From contig OZ024784.1 of NCBI GenBank assembly GCA_964017065.1, forward strand, positions 4,197,152 through 4,261,151: DNA of 64,000 nucleotides. The letters run 5' to 3'. The DNA is from Haliclona indistincta. Taxonomy: Eukaryota > Porifera > Demospongiae > Haplosclerida > Chalinidae. The notes under the pieces were generated by a model. That model did no database searches. It was not told where the DNA came from and saw only the letters and a list, made by a program, of their open reading frames with translations. Position 1 is the stretch's first letter; each line of letters opens with the position of its first letter. Both the position numbers and the translations under genes were made by a program. Positions 51,301 to 63,913 of this stretch are shown here, one piece after another.

Positions 51301-53435
51301 TGTGTGTAAACTGTGCTGGCTGATTCACTGATGGCTGGTTGTGTGTTGACTAGCTAGTGCTTGATGACTGTATAGCTTAGTGTTATCACATTATCATGAC
51401 TAAATTACTGGCTCCCACTATCAGTTGAGACTCAGTAGCTTAAATATCATTGTCCATAATGTCTGAACATTTTGACCTCTCAGTGTAGTATACTTACACA
51501 CCCTGTATTCCTCTTTGGTGTTATTGAGTGATGCATCTGTATAAGGAACTGCTAAGTAGTATTTTGTGTGGGAAAGCCAGAGTTTGGCCAAATTAGGTTA
51601 TGAGCATATTTAATACCAAATTATCTTGAACAGTGAGTGTTTATTCTCTTAAGAAAGTGTTAGCAATGAGGTGATATGCTTCATGGTAGACTACATACAT
51701 TCCTTGTGCTCACATGAAGCATGTGAACACTACAATAACTAATACCACGACTCAGCACTATTTCCGTCGCTTGCTGCAAGCTACAATACATTTTGTGTGC
51801 TTTTCGCAATATTTTTTTCTGATTAAAATGACAATTATACATACAAACATGCAGTTTATTGTGTGTGATAGTTTGCTCGATATCTCTAGTTGGTAGTGGT
51901 ATGTGACTCCTGGTTGTATCGATATGGTAATATCATTAATTCCTGGCATGTTGTGCCCAGCAGTGCGTCCCGTAAGAGCTGACAGCACTTCTTGTGGTTA
52001 TGAGTGGTACAGACTCTACTGTAACTAGCTCCTGTGTAGCATATGTTGTTGCTGTCTGGTCATGACTTCATAGCACTATTTACTCCAATCAAAGAACAAT
52101 TCAGTCTGGTCTACATGCTATGGTACAATTAAAGAACGATTCAGTCTGGTCTACATGCTATGGTTGCACCGGTGGTTATGTTGACTAGTTTCTTGTGAAT
52201 GCTATGCTAGTGTGTTTGTGTCGATTCAATCTGTGCGACGGGCAAGGTGTGAGGTGTCTGTGTGTGCTATTGTACTGCAATGTTAGCGTCTGTCAGAGTT
52301 CTTTTATCTTTTGTATTTCACTCTATCCCACCCTTCTCCTAACACTAATGATCTTTTCTTACTCTTGTATGATAATTTTTCTTTTTGTCTTTTTTAGCAC
52401 CCGAGATATTGAATTATGAACCTCTGACAATCTCATCTGACATGTGGTGAGTAAAGAAGCCCTCTCTAATTACTTTTGATCTGTTGTTGTTGTTCATCAT
52501 CCAAATGGGCTGTGTGTTGTCCTGGTAGTTAGCTAGTGAACTCTGGTCATAACTCAGAGGACACTGGTTCAAATTCCAAGATGTACCCATCTGTAAAACT
52601 TGTACCTGGTCTTAGTGAATTTGCTGTGCCTCATCAACTATGAATAGTGTTGATGTGATTTTAGGTGCAGTGTCAGACATGGTCAATCCTCCTGTCAGCT
52701 TCTTGCCAGCACTGGAACACTGTGTTCTGGTTTCACTAGGTCACATGACAAGATTTAGTGTTTTTTTACTTTGTGCCGTATAATAATTAATTATGTGTGT
52801 GCAGTTTAGATAGGAGTCCGCTGATGTTCGATAGGTATTTCTAGTTGTCAAGGGTTTGATGTAATAAAATGTGTGACATGCTCTCATTGCAATGCTACAC
52901 GCTTTAGCACCCTCTGGTAGTTATTGGTAGTACTGTGAGTTATGCATTTCACAATAGCTTACACATTTGTCATGGTAATGGGTTTACATATCCTAAGGTC
53001 CTCTATTAGAGACCAATAAAGAGGTATGGTTGCTACTCAGTGGTTGAAAGGTTGCTGATCTTATTATGTAATACTAACAGATGCTGTGTAATTTGAGTAT
53101 ACCAAATACCTTCAAATACAGTCTTTTTGCATTGCTAAAATTCTTGCATGTGTGTGAGAGTGTGATGCATGCATGTGATATGCCGATAGTAATTTTCACT
53201 CTATTACTATAGTAGTTTCACTATGCAACCAGGCAAGGGTCGTGTAAGTGGTGGTTCTATCTGATATCGTTGCTGTTGGGTACAATATTCATCTGTCTCC
53301 CTGTGTGGTTTTATGCGCCTATTTTTTGCAATGTTATATTGTGCTTTCATGATGATTACATCTTGTTTTTCTACTTTTTGCAGGAGTATTGGTGCACTCA
53401 CTTATGCACTGTAAGGACACACACACACACACACA

Positions 53436-53477
<42 letters not shown>

Positions 53478-55876
53478 CATCTCATACATACTTGTTTAAT
53501 TACATCTACTCGCACATAAACGCTAAATATGTAAACTCCTATTTAATGCCATTTGTTTCTCTCTGCTGCAGACTGACTGGTTACTCTCCATTCCAAGGTG
53601 ACACTCACCAAGAGACCTTCCTAAATGTCTCTATGTGTGAATATGACTTTGAAGATGAGGTTTTCGATGAAGTATCTCAGGATGCTAAGGATTTCATTGA
53701 AGAATTGCTCAGGCTCAAACCAGGGTATGTGTAGGAGTCTTATGTGATTATCATAATGACACTTGTTTTGCTAGTTTCAAATTGACCGTTTGTTTATTGC
53801 GGCAACCAGTTAACTGCAATAGATTACCATTAATGAGTACGGAGTGCTCCTGTATAGAGATGCGGTTTGTGTGCGCTAAAGATTAATTTGTGTGATTGGT
53901 TGTTGATTATGATTACCCAATCCACTCATTTGTGGAGCACTCAAATTTAATTGGGCAAGGATTAAAATTTAGCTTTAACATTAACGTTTCTCTTTGTTTG
54001 CAGGCAGCGCAGTAGTGCAGCTCAATGTCTCAGCCATCCGTGGATCAAAGCCAGGAATTCAGTCACCCATTGTCAGTCACATGAAGTTTTGAACAGTTCC
54101 ACTAGTTCACTGGACTCAGCTCTCTGCTTGGACAGCGCCTCTTCACTCGACCCCTCTCCTATATCCAGTGCCTCTTCTTCCTTTGCACCTCGCCCCTCAG
54201 GAACAAAGGCTGCTATGGATGATGAAATCAAGATTGAAGACATGAAGATGCAACTCACCGAGAAGATGTCTAAGCTGTGTACAGAGACAGCGAAGGCAGT
54301 TGAGGTAGATGAGGGTTTAGCCTCTTCTGTTCCTCTTGACGGATCAGTCAGCTCAATTAGCAGCACTGAGAGCATACGCACTCTAGTTCCACTGGAAGAC
54401 AATAAGTCCAAGTCACCATACGATATTGACAAGAGCGTAACTCCAGTCGGAAGCTCCAGAGCAGTTGTTGGTAGGTCTTCACCAGATGGCTGTAGTCCGA
54501 AAATGGAACACCACAAGAGACACACATCAGATTCCTACTCCCAGGATGAGGATCATAGAGCCGGAAGCCGAGCTAGTAGTCGTCCCAGCTCTTCACTTCG
54601 AATGAGTCCCAATGTAGGTAGTGATCTGACCTCTCTTGCTCCAGAGACACTTGAAAAGCTCAAGAGGTATGAAGAGTTGAAGCAGCAGCGTCGCAAAGAA
54701 CAACTGTCCTCCTCTCCATCTTCTCTTAGAAAGAGCAGTGACAAAGCAGCTGACGATGACAGTTTGAAGAAGGCCGCTTCGTTTGACACAGGGAGAGTGA
54801 CACCAAAGTCAACAAGTACAGTTGAAAACAGATCTCCGTCACCAGTCAAATATGCTAGTCGTAGTCATTCATTAGATAGAGGAGGATCTGCAAAGGTTGC
54901 AACTGCAGCTACCACTCGTCCAATTGTGGAAGAAACCACTCTACCGAAATCAGACAGCAAGCAGACTGCAAAGATTTACCCAGTTTCTCGAAAAAGCCTA
55001 TCACCACCTTGTGCCGAATCAACTTCTACCTCCTCACCGACTAAGACTCCTCTATCTTCCTCTGCTTCTTCTGACTCATGCTCTGCAGATGACACCTCCA
55101 GAGGAGATAAACCTAATGATGTGGAACTCCGCCGTCCTCGATTTAAGCACACTCTGCATCGTCCATCATGGCGACAGACTCCACATATAGATCCAGATGC
55201 TATTGAGGCAATTCTTAGAGGAGAAATCTCAGAAGATGACATCAGTGAATCAGTGGTATCGACAAGGACACCTCAAAATTCGTTGGAAACCTTCCAAGAA
55301 GAAGAAGAACCACCTCCAGTTCGTGTTCCACTCACTAGGAGTCAAAGATCTACTTCATACTCTCCTCGTTCAGCTAGCAACATTGTTAGTTCTCAGAGAG
55401 AGCGATTCAACTGTTCAATTCTAAAGTCCGAATTGAAGGAGAGCTCCAGTAGTAGTTCTCCTGTGCGGAAGAGAGTGATGATTGTGAACTCCACCTCTAG
55501 GAATAGCCGAGCTGCTTCTGAAGATTTGCTAAAAGTCCCTTCAGACAATGTACCAGTTAAAGACACAAGAGTTACAAAACTACAGTCCTCTCTCAGTATG
55601 TCCCGTTCAACTCCTGACCTCAGTGCCTTATTGACTGGCTCTATGAAGGTTGCCAGGCGTAGTACACGCAATGAAGAGTCATATGTGACAGGTAGTAGCA
55701 CCAGCAGCAGCTCTAGTGGATCCTCGTCACGTCGAAGTCCAGGAAGTAATCGAACCACATCTGTTCGTAGCACTCTTTTTGGCGGTGGGCTTGTGCGCAG
55801 ATTTACTTTTTCAGGTGATAAGAGCGGCAGGAACTCCAGACACTCTCCAAAAGTGTCTTCATCCAAATTGTACTAG
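48309..55876 (+). CDS. DRAK/STK17-like (DAPK-family) serine/threonine kinase with long Ser-rich tail
   Basis: Eight exons: 48309-48409, 48519-48731, 49234-49369, 51083-51206, 52398-52446, 53384-53410, 53572-53724, 54004-55876; 891 aa. Kinase domain at about residues 27-285: glycine loop ELGRGKFAIV, Lys in QQFAAKYLRKR, catalytic loop VVHLDLKPENILL, IADFGLA, VGTAEYVAPEIL, MWSIGALTYALLTGYSPF, CLSHPWI. HLD in place of HRD and the RKRR basic loop are typical of DRAK/STK17, pro-apoptotic DAPK relatives. Vertebrate STK17 is about 400 aa; here the single last exon adds about 600 residues rich in Ser/Pro/Arg with many RS.S and SP sites (KRHTSDSYSQDEDH; FKHTLHRPSWRQTPHIDPDA). No ankyrin, ROC or death domain is present. 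Introns 3 and 4 are 1.7 and 1.2 kb, the longest here. Confidence 0.88.
52085..52166 (+). repeat. Tandem 41-bp duplication in kinase intron
   Basis: Units containing ATTCAGTCTGGTCTACATGC follow each other with one or two changes in the intron before the APE exon. Confidence 0.65.
53411..53476 (+). repeat. (AC)n microsatellite
   Basis: About 30 AC units with one ATAC interruption, starting immediately after the GTAAGG donor of the short 27-nt exon. Confidence 0.95.
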
Positions 55877-56251
55877 AATTAACTTTACTGTATATTGATG
55901 TTGCACAGCAAGTTTTTGATTGTGTATTATTACTTTGATCTCCTATTTATCTTGTCTCTCTATTCAAGCATGGTAATACTGTTGTTTCTGCTGTTTATCA
56001 AAACTTTTATGGGATGGGGATATCGGAAGGTACAATAATAGCCGCCGGTACTAGTAGGTACGAAGTAGCCGCCATCTTGTTTGGCGATGCGCAGTCGCAG
56101 AATGCTGTTATTAATAGAACTGTTAATTACATCATCGTTATTTTTAATCTCGGATTGTCCCTAGATTGTTGATCCAGGCTCTTTCTACTGTTTCTACTTT
56201 TCTTTCTGTGCACGGTCGCCTGGCCTTACTGTTTTATTGGGAAACTGTAGT
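55877..56251. other. Intergenic/5' UTR stretch with YY1-type site
   Basis: Holds the 3' end of the DRAK-like gene and the promoter of the next gene; GCCGCCATCTTG at 56068-56079 is the reverse complement of a YY1 consensus (AAGATGGCGGC). Confidence 0.45.
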
Positions 56252-59088
56252 ATGGGTAAAGGTAAGAATGAAATTGGGACAAGTAAAACTGATCGAAGGT
56301 GTTCGAATAATAACTTCACTTGTAGACAACGTGACAATGGCGTCGTCCATTTTGTTATCACTTTACCTGTTTGTTTTGTCACTTGTTTTCAGGCGAAACA
56401 GCGCACCAACTGCATCCTGAGTCTTGTACAGACACTCTTCTTGATCTAAATGACATAAAAACTGTCATGCCGTCCAGGTAAGCGTAGCTATAATCTCAAT
56501 GACGAGTGGGTTAGCTTATTAACACCTGAAGGTGTGATGTCGATCATATCTGTTCTTCTCTTGCAGTTCCTCCAGTGTTACCTTCACTAGTACAAGGAGT
56601 CGACTGACATCTCGTGTCAACCAGTGTCTAGTTGTGTCCTCTCCCAATATGTTGACTTCATCCACGATGAGGAAGTCATTTATTGTTCCCTCTTCAACAA
56701 CAGTGATTCCATCAGCTGAGAATGCTGCACCAATACCACCAGTATTTTCTGGTTTCTCAGAGCGCAATCTTCCACTGGTCTCAGGTGCTAGTGACACGCT
56801 AATTCTTTCTGATGAAGATGTTTACTATACAACCCTCGCATATAACACCACTAAGACTCTTGTTCTCGGTGATGACCTTCCCAATGAGCCTGCGAAAACC
56901 AGGTCAGACATTAGGGCTGTTCTTCGTAGCAAGAATGGTCGAATTGGCAGGCAATGTCCAGGTGGAAGGTCAAGCACAGGAGGAGGTACCACCACCAGTT
57001 CTGGCTGGGCTCAGAGTGGTGTCTCTGCAACAGGTGCTGACAGTGGGGGCTCTGTGGTGACTGGGTTGGGTTATGGCGGAACTGGAGGATCAACAGGAGA
57101 TGACGATGATGATCCTTGGAAACAGAATCGTCCAGTAAATCTTAGGCCGGGTCACTATGCAGACTTCCCCGATATTCCTGTTTTTGATCCTGGTGATTCG
57201 TTTGATCCATACAAATACCTCCCAACTGATGAACAAGTGCTATTCAGGGATGCACTTGTTGTTCCACTCGAATCTGATCAAAGCTCTTCATTTAACCTGG
57301 ATGTTACTTCTAGCTTTCAGCTTCCCAAGAATGGCGACATCTCAGATTCAAGCTTCCCAGATGCAGCACCTGCTACACCCATGTCTCTTCTTCCACCAAC
57401 TCCTAGATCAGTTCTGCCACCCACTCCCATGTCAGTCATGCCTCCAACACCAGGCACTCCCTCAACCGGTCACCTTCATCATCCCATTCCTGTCAGCACT
57501 CCAGTATCTGATAATAGTTCCGATATTAATGACCTGTTCGAAATCAACCGAATGATGAGGATACCAAATCAGACTGCTCCAGTTGCTAAAGCTACTCAAC
57601 CAGTGGTTTCCTACCAGTCATTTACAGCTCCTCAACCACAGCCACTTGTCCGTCGTCCTGTTCCAGTTCAGGAGAGTCCATCTTGTGATCCAATCCCAGA
57701 AGAATTCTTCCGTTATAATACCTTCTGTAATAGTGGCAAACGGTTTGTGGAGGTCACGGTCAATTCTCAGTTGCCGGCAGCCACCAAATCAACAGCATTT
57801 CAGGCTCTTACGCATTTTCGCAATCTATGTGAGTCCTATGACACTCAATTCAAACAGGAATACAACCTTCGTGTGGCTATGCCAACAAAGGCTCACATTT
57901 GCGACTTTAATTTCAACTACCAGGAGAAGAAGCTGGTCTTTGTTTTGCCTGAAGGATGTGAGTTGAGCATGCTTTTCTAAAAATAGCGACTATTGGTCAT
58001 CTATTTATTCATTCAGGTGTACGCATTGAGGAATGGCTTGAGCAGAATCCTAGTTGCGACATCCGTGACTGTCAGCTAATTCTGCAGCAAGTGATAAACA
58101 CTTTGGCCACTCTCTATCAGAGCCGTGATACCACACTCACTCTCTTTGGTGGCTACCAAGGTATTGTACATGTTGCATTTTCATGATAGGTGATGCTTTG
58201 TCTGTGCAGTGTGGGTTGCTAGAAACATGCAAGTCTATCTATGCATCGACTGCACTGCCTCACTTGTGGCACAGAAGGTAATGCTATTATTATTATTGTC
58301 GTCTGTCTATTGATACCATCTGTTCTTTGCAGAAATATGCCTTTCTCCCTCAGCTTCCTCCTAGGACAGAGGATATCATTGTGCTGTCTCGACTCTATGA
58401 GACAGTTCTCAGGCCATTTATTGTGAAAGAGTTGAACTGGGTACGTTAATATTGGACATTATTGGTAGAAATGCTTCTGTGACGTATATTGATGAAACAG
58501 TGACGTGTATGTGTAGCATAACTTTTGAGTATGTGTGACCCATTTCACAGTGTCTTGTTGCATGTCATTTCTCATAACAACACATCTAGTTCACTACGTC
58601 TACTGACTATGTTTTGTTGTCTAGGTCTCTCAAATGCTGAGTAGAGTGTTTGAACAGTTTCAGCAGCTGTTGTCTAACCCGGTGAGGTGCACCAATCAAA
58701 TGGCTCAGGTTGCCAGTCTTCTTGGAGGATGCAGGATCTGTAAACTGACTATTCAGCTAACAGACCAGAATCTTCTTGGTCGTCCATGCATGGTCTACTG
58801 TCTTGAGCAGGAGACCATTGGTGATGTTCTTCAGACCATAAAACCAATGGTGCGTTGTTAACTATAGTTTCTTTAGCTAAATGTACTTGTCCCATTCAGC
58901 TGCCTCCGCTGAGCAATCTCTGGTTTGTCTGCTGGAAGAGTCGCTGCTCAGACCGGTGCACTCAAGTTGCTGCTCAAGCCAAGGCTGTTGCTACCAACCA
59001 TAACCAGCTCATTCTGTTGCCATGCTTCCATGGTGTCGCTGAATGTACACTGGATATGCTGTACTTATTTACCCATCCCACCAACTAA
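56252..59088 (+). CDS. Unassigned 739-aa protein with PPTP repeats and globular C-terminal half
   Basis: Eight exons: 56252-56261, 56393-56477, 56567-57957, 58017-58160, 58210-58277, 58333-58440, 58625-58849, 58900-59088; all phases agree. I do not recognise the family. N-terminus MGKGETAHQLHPESC, then a long Ser/Thr-rich disordered region with a Gly-rich acidic patch (TGGSTGDDDDDPWKQNRP), and three repeats around LLPPTPRSVLPPTPMSVMPP (Pro-directed kinase or SH3/WW-binding type). The C-terminal about 320 residues look folded: YNTFCNSGKRFVEVTVNSQL, KLVFVLPEGCVRIEEWLEQN, LILQQVINTLATLY, VWVARNMQVYLCID, PRTEDIIVLSRLYETVL. The spacing of these could fit a degenerate kinase fold (hinge-like EGCVRIEEWL, helix E-like LQQVINTLATL), but no catalytic residue is seen; weak inference. 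Expressed status is supported only by splice consistency. Confidence 0.6.
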
Positions 59089-59432
59089 TGTTGTCCCCAA
59101 CTGTTTTGTATCACTGTGTTCTGTATAATAATAATTATATGTTTTGTGTCACAGTATTATTATCGTTATTGTTGTCCCAAGTTTTGTGATAATGCAGTTT
59201 TGTATTAAAAAAATCAATTCAACGTTTGGGATGACAGATTGCGTTTTGGGTACAAAGGTTTCGGTATTTCCTGGTATTATGGATATACCTTATAAGGAGC
59301 CGTCATTAACCGTCAACATAAGGAGTTTCCCTGCTCAGATATCCACACAAGTTTCGCTGATCGACTCGGACCGATTAAACGTACAGTACAGCAAGTACGA
59401 TTGTTCTAACAAAAGCTAGAGAATCCTCTACC

Positions 59433-62400
59433 ATGGCCGACCACAAGAGCAACAACGCCGCGTTAGTACGGCATGATTCTGGTGTGTTCTCGACAGAACA
59501 GACTCCAAGTACTCCTCAACCGCAGCTGGGTCAACAGCACCCTGGTGCCAGTGCGGCATCTGCATCGCCTCTCTCTCCCATTGAAGAGTCATCTCGTCAG
59601 CAACTAGACGCTGAAACTCTACAACACTCACTTGAAAAACTCAGCCTTGAAACCAACGAAGCCGCGTGTCAAGTAAGCAAGCACATTATGATACTACTAC
59701 TGTTACATGTGATATCGTTCTCTAGGTGCAACACCAGTGTCAAATGCAACAGTCAACTGCAGGATCCCATGCAATGTTGCTGAGGAGCAACAGTGCTGGA
59801 AGCAACATTGGTCCTCCTCGCAGCAGACCCACAAACCTTCCCACCAACAGCAATCTCAGACATAATGGTGAACCAGGGAGAACAGAAACCATCACACCTT
59901 TGAGGAACATTCACTGGTTTGCTCAGATGTCTGACGAGGACTTACAGAATCATCCAGCACTCCAAGAAGTTGTTGAACGGATAGTCCGTCGAGAAGTGGC
60001 AGCAGATGGCTTACTTGACCCTGCACCTCCTCTGGCTCACAGAAATGTGGTTAATACTCATATGGTTCATCAGGAAGCATCAGTTCCTTGTGGATATCCA
60101 CAGCAAACCGTCATACATCATCTCAATACAGTGAGCAGTTCATATCCTATAGTTGGCTGTATTTGTGTACTGTATTAGATTGTAAATTGAAAGTGTTTTT
60201 AGGCTTATTATATGGACTCACTAGGCCTAGACTTGGGTTAATGTTTTGCCTCAAGCTAAGTTCTGTTGATGCTAAGTAAACAGGCAGTTTGTGCGGGAGT
60301 CTAAAATACTAACCAATACTGACGAGTGTTTCAACGTCTAAAATCCTTTCTTCCCACAGAAACACCTTTGTTTGGGAAGAGATGGTTACTATCATCATAG
60401 AAGGGATTACTATCAGACTGAAGAGCTAGGAGTAGGAGGATTTGGGAAAGTTTTATCCTGTCAGGACATTAGGAGTCAAAATCTATTTGCCATGAAGAGT
60501 AACTGCTCGTCAGATAAAGTAGAATCCATTAAGAGAGAGTGTAAAGTGCTTCAGGACATTGGTAGTCACAAGAACATCACTCAGTTCTTTGGTGCAGTAA
60601 TGGATGAAGAATTTGTTTTTAACATCAGAGCAGAAAAACCACCGAGAGTGCTGAAGATGCTTATGGAACTAGCTATCAGTGAGTGTGTAGCATTCCCAAG
60701 TGCAGCTTATAGCTTGTAATGACCAGACTGATGCATGCCTAGTCCATGTCTGTGGGCCAAGGTGGCTTCATCACCCCAAAAAGGAATTTTATAGTTGTCA
60801 GGTCTGACCAGTACCGTCATTATTGGGAAGTAAGCATGTCCAGATACTGAAACTATCATTACCTGACTCTAAAGAATTTGCTTGCCTAGTAGATCCTCCA
60901 AACACGTCTCTTCACACCTTGTATGGTACATGCACTTGCTTTTGGTCATGTGGACTTAGTTTACATTGCTGTTTGGTAGGGAAAGGCCCAGTCCTTATAG
61001 CGACCTTTCTCTTCCTCTTTATAACAGATGGCAGCCTCAGTGAAATGTTGATAGACCCAGAAACTCAGGATGCATTAGGGCTTCCTCTAGACCAGAGTTT
61101 GTTCTATCTACAACAAGTGCTTTTTGGTGTACATTATCTTCATGAAAGTCAACATGTGCTACATCTTGACCTAAAATGTGAGAAATAACCAGGGAGAGAG
61201 AGAGAGTAATTTACTTTTCATTCACAGGTAAAAATATTTTAGTATTCAATGAAGGCAGAATAGTCAAATTAGCAGATTTTGGTACAGCAGTAAAACTAGA
61301 GGAAATTCAGGCACACGGCCAAAAAGCTCTTGTAGGATTTACTCCTAACTTTGCTGCACCTGAGGTAATTTGATGCCTTTTTTACGTCAGACAACAATTA
61401 TGGTAATGTGTTTCGTTGTCCTCCTACACATTCTTACTAAACCAAGGTCATTCAAAATAAAGTGCCCACTTTTGGTGCTGATATATGGAGTGTGATGTGT
61501 GTACTAGTGGAGCTCCTGACAGCCCAACAGCCGTGGTGTGTTCACCAAGAGTTATCACAACATCAGCTCATGTTTAAAGTGAGTGGAGTATACTGTACTA
61601 CAATACTAGAAGTGATGTCGTATCAAAGTATGGAATGTCATACAGCATGGCTATGTACACAGCATCAGTGTGCCTGTTTGTTGTTGATCTCTCAATCATA
61701 ACATATCATTTTAGATCGGTAACTACAAAGACAGTGAGGTTGGCGAACTTGTGCCGTTTGAAGAACTCTCCTTGGATGAGGACGTACGAGAGCTGTTTAA
61801 GAGTGTGTTGAAGAAGGCAAGCAGTGAGAGACCAACTGCTCTTGAATTGCTGAAACACCACCGTATCTGTGAAGGTAAGATTGAAATATGATGCTATGTT
61901 GTGTGTTTGACAAGTTATTTTTAGACCACGCATCCACACTTCCTAGTTTAACACCTAACTAATAATTATTATTATAGTCTCGATTTCTTGGAAACAATGA
62001 ATAATGTTTAGGAATTCTTTATTCATTCTTGTCACCTAATGTGCATTGACCCTGGTCTATAGGGACAATACACTCAGTGTTATTGATAGGTATGTCTTAT
62101 CATCACAAAAATTTGACCCGAGCATGTTGTTCTAATGGTATGACGTGTTTATGCTACCTAATCTCATTTCTATAATGTCATCAGGTGACATAAACAATTT
62201 AATCTACGAAAACACACAAGTTGCTTATATCCTTTCTATAATCAGTGTACATTACTTTCCCATTTTTTAGAAACCAAATCTGTTATTTTGTAAAGTGTGT
62301 TAGTGAGAACTGTTATGGCTCACTTCTTGCTGTTACCACTAGGTTTCATACCAATAACAATTTCCTGTATCTTTGATCTTGTAGCTCACGAATATGAGAA

Positions 62401-63913
62401 ATTCTTTGATGAAGTGTATGATGATGACTTGTATCAAACTCAAGCTACACCATTAACTCCTGAGTGCTCCTCAAAGGAGACTCCAGTAGACAGTGGGACA
62501 GGCAGTATGCATGCTGAAAGATTGAGCAGTCAGTACACCAGCTCCTCTAACTTCAGCTCTTGTGCAGCTAGTCCTGGCTCAACTGAACAGGCTGAAAAGA
62601 AAAGTGAGTATTTACTTTAAGTTACCCTGTGCTACAAATGCAACAATGCATGAAGAAGATGCACCATCATGATCTACACTGAAACTAGTGCCTTGTTATT
62701 CACCTAATAGTTGCCTCATCAGCTAAACAAATAGAATACTATTGCTGTATAAAGATTATTGCATGTGTTGACAAGATTGTATTATTTATCTCCCCACTCT
62801 ACCCTTCAGCCACTCCTCAACGACGATTGTCAGCACCCAACATGTCATCTCAGCTCAAGATGAAAGTTGTACCGATGTGTCCATTGGCAACCAACACCGC
62901 CAACTATACTCATCTTATGCATAGCAACAGTGCTCCCATGGAGCTGGGCAGAAGACACACAGTATCAATGTCACTCCCACTGTACCAAGATGATGTAGAA
63001 ACAGATGGAAGATTTGGTGAGTGATGCATGGTATTCAAATGCATGCGTACATGAAAGCATACAAAACATACTTCATTATCAATAAGCAATGAGCCTTAAC
63101 ATTGCAGCCTTAGTATAAGTCATTTAGGAATGATTACACAAGGTCGACACATGATTGAAAATAATGACATGGCGGTAGTGATCATTGTGAGTGACCTTGT
63201 GACATAGGGATGTTGGCAATGTACCGATCTGTGCTCATGTCATGTGCTGTTTGTCTCTAACAATACAGCCTCTACTGGAATGTACTAATTTGAAAATCAT
63301 GTACATTTTTTGTTGTTTTCCATAGGAAAGAAGCTCAAGCGCACTTCCTCAGAACATTATGTTAGCAATGGTAAGTTCGCATGAAGTCATAGTGAAATGT
63401 GTGGGTGTGCTTCAGGGGAGTCTGTCAATGTGTGAGGGAGTTGTGTGTGCTATAGAGGGAGTCACTCTACAATTTTATTTTATTATTAGGACCTGAAGTA
63501 GACTCTCCAGAGGCAAGAACAGCTGTCCTTAGCCTCTTGAGGTCCCCTAGTTCCTCTTGCCCTCCCCCTCCTCCTCACAACAACAGTTCAAACAACAGCA
63601 ATGGGACTGCTGATGTAGTGTCACAAGGAACACAGACTGGATCAGTCCCTAGTAGCCCCTTGATCAACCATTGTCAGCAGGAGGAGGAAAGAAGGGAAAA
63701 TCCAGTAAAGAGAAGGGAAAATCCTCTAGACACAGAGACTTTACAACGAAGAACATGGTACGGACCAGGACCAAATGGAGGTCAGTGACACTTTTAAAGT
63801 ACATGCTATGTTGTTGCAACTATTACTTCACTCACTTCAGTAGTGTATTTATGCTTATACACTGTTCCTTCCTTTTCCTAACAGTCCAACCCATTCTACA
63901 CACTCTCATTTAA
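59433..63913 (+). CDS. MAP3K-like serine/threonine kinase (NIK/TPL2-type)
   Basis: Twelve exons: 59433-59672, 59726-60130, 60360-60678, 61028-61177, 61228-61364, 61447-61578, 61715-61874, 62385-62603, 62810-63016, 63326-63370, 63490-63780, 63885-63913; 777 aa; ATG in ACCATGG context. Disordered N-terminus (about 215 residues), then kinase at about 230-520: ELGVGGFGKVLSCQD, LFAMKSN, NGSLSEMLIDPETQ, LFYLQQVLFGVHYLHESQHV, LHLDLKCKNILVF, LADFGTAVKL, TPNFAAPEVI, ADIWSVMCVLVELLTAQQPW, SSERPTALELLKHH. DLKCKN and the GSL hinge resemble MAP3K14 (NIK) and MAP3K8. HLD takes the place of HRD. The tail is Ser/Pro-rich with RRHTVSMS and RRLSAPN motifs. The last exon (VQPILHTLI) is small and the exon 6 acceptor is AAG, so both ends of this model deserve care. 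Confidence 0.8.

Noticed and set aside
53270..53734. 154-codon frame joining a His/Thr repeat to a kinase exon
   Set aside because: The His-Thr run is the translated (AC)n microsatellite in an intron; only 53384-53410 and 53572-53724 are exons.
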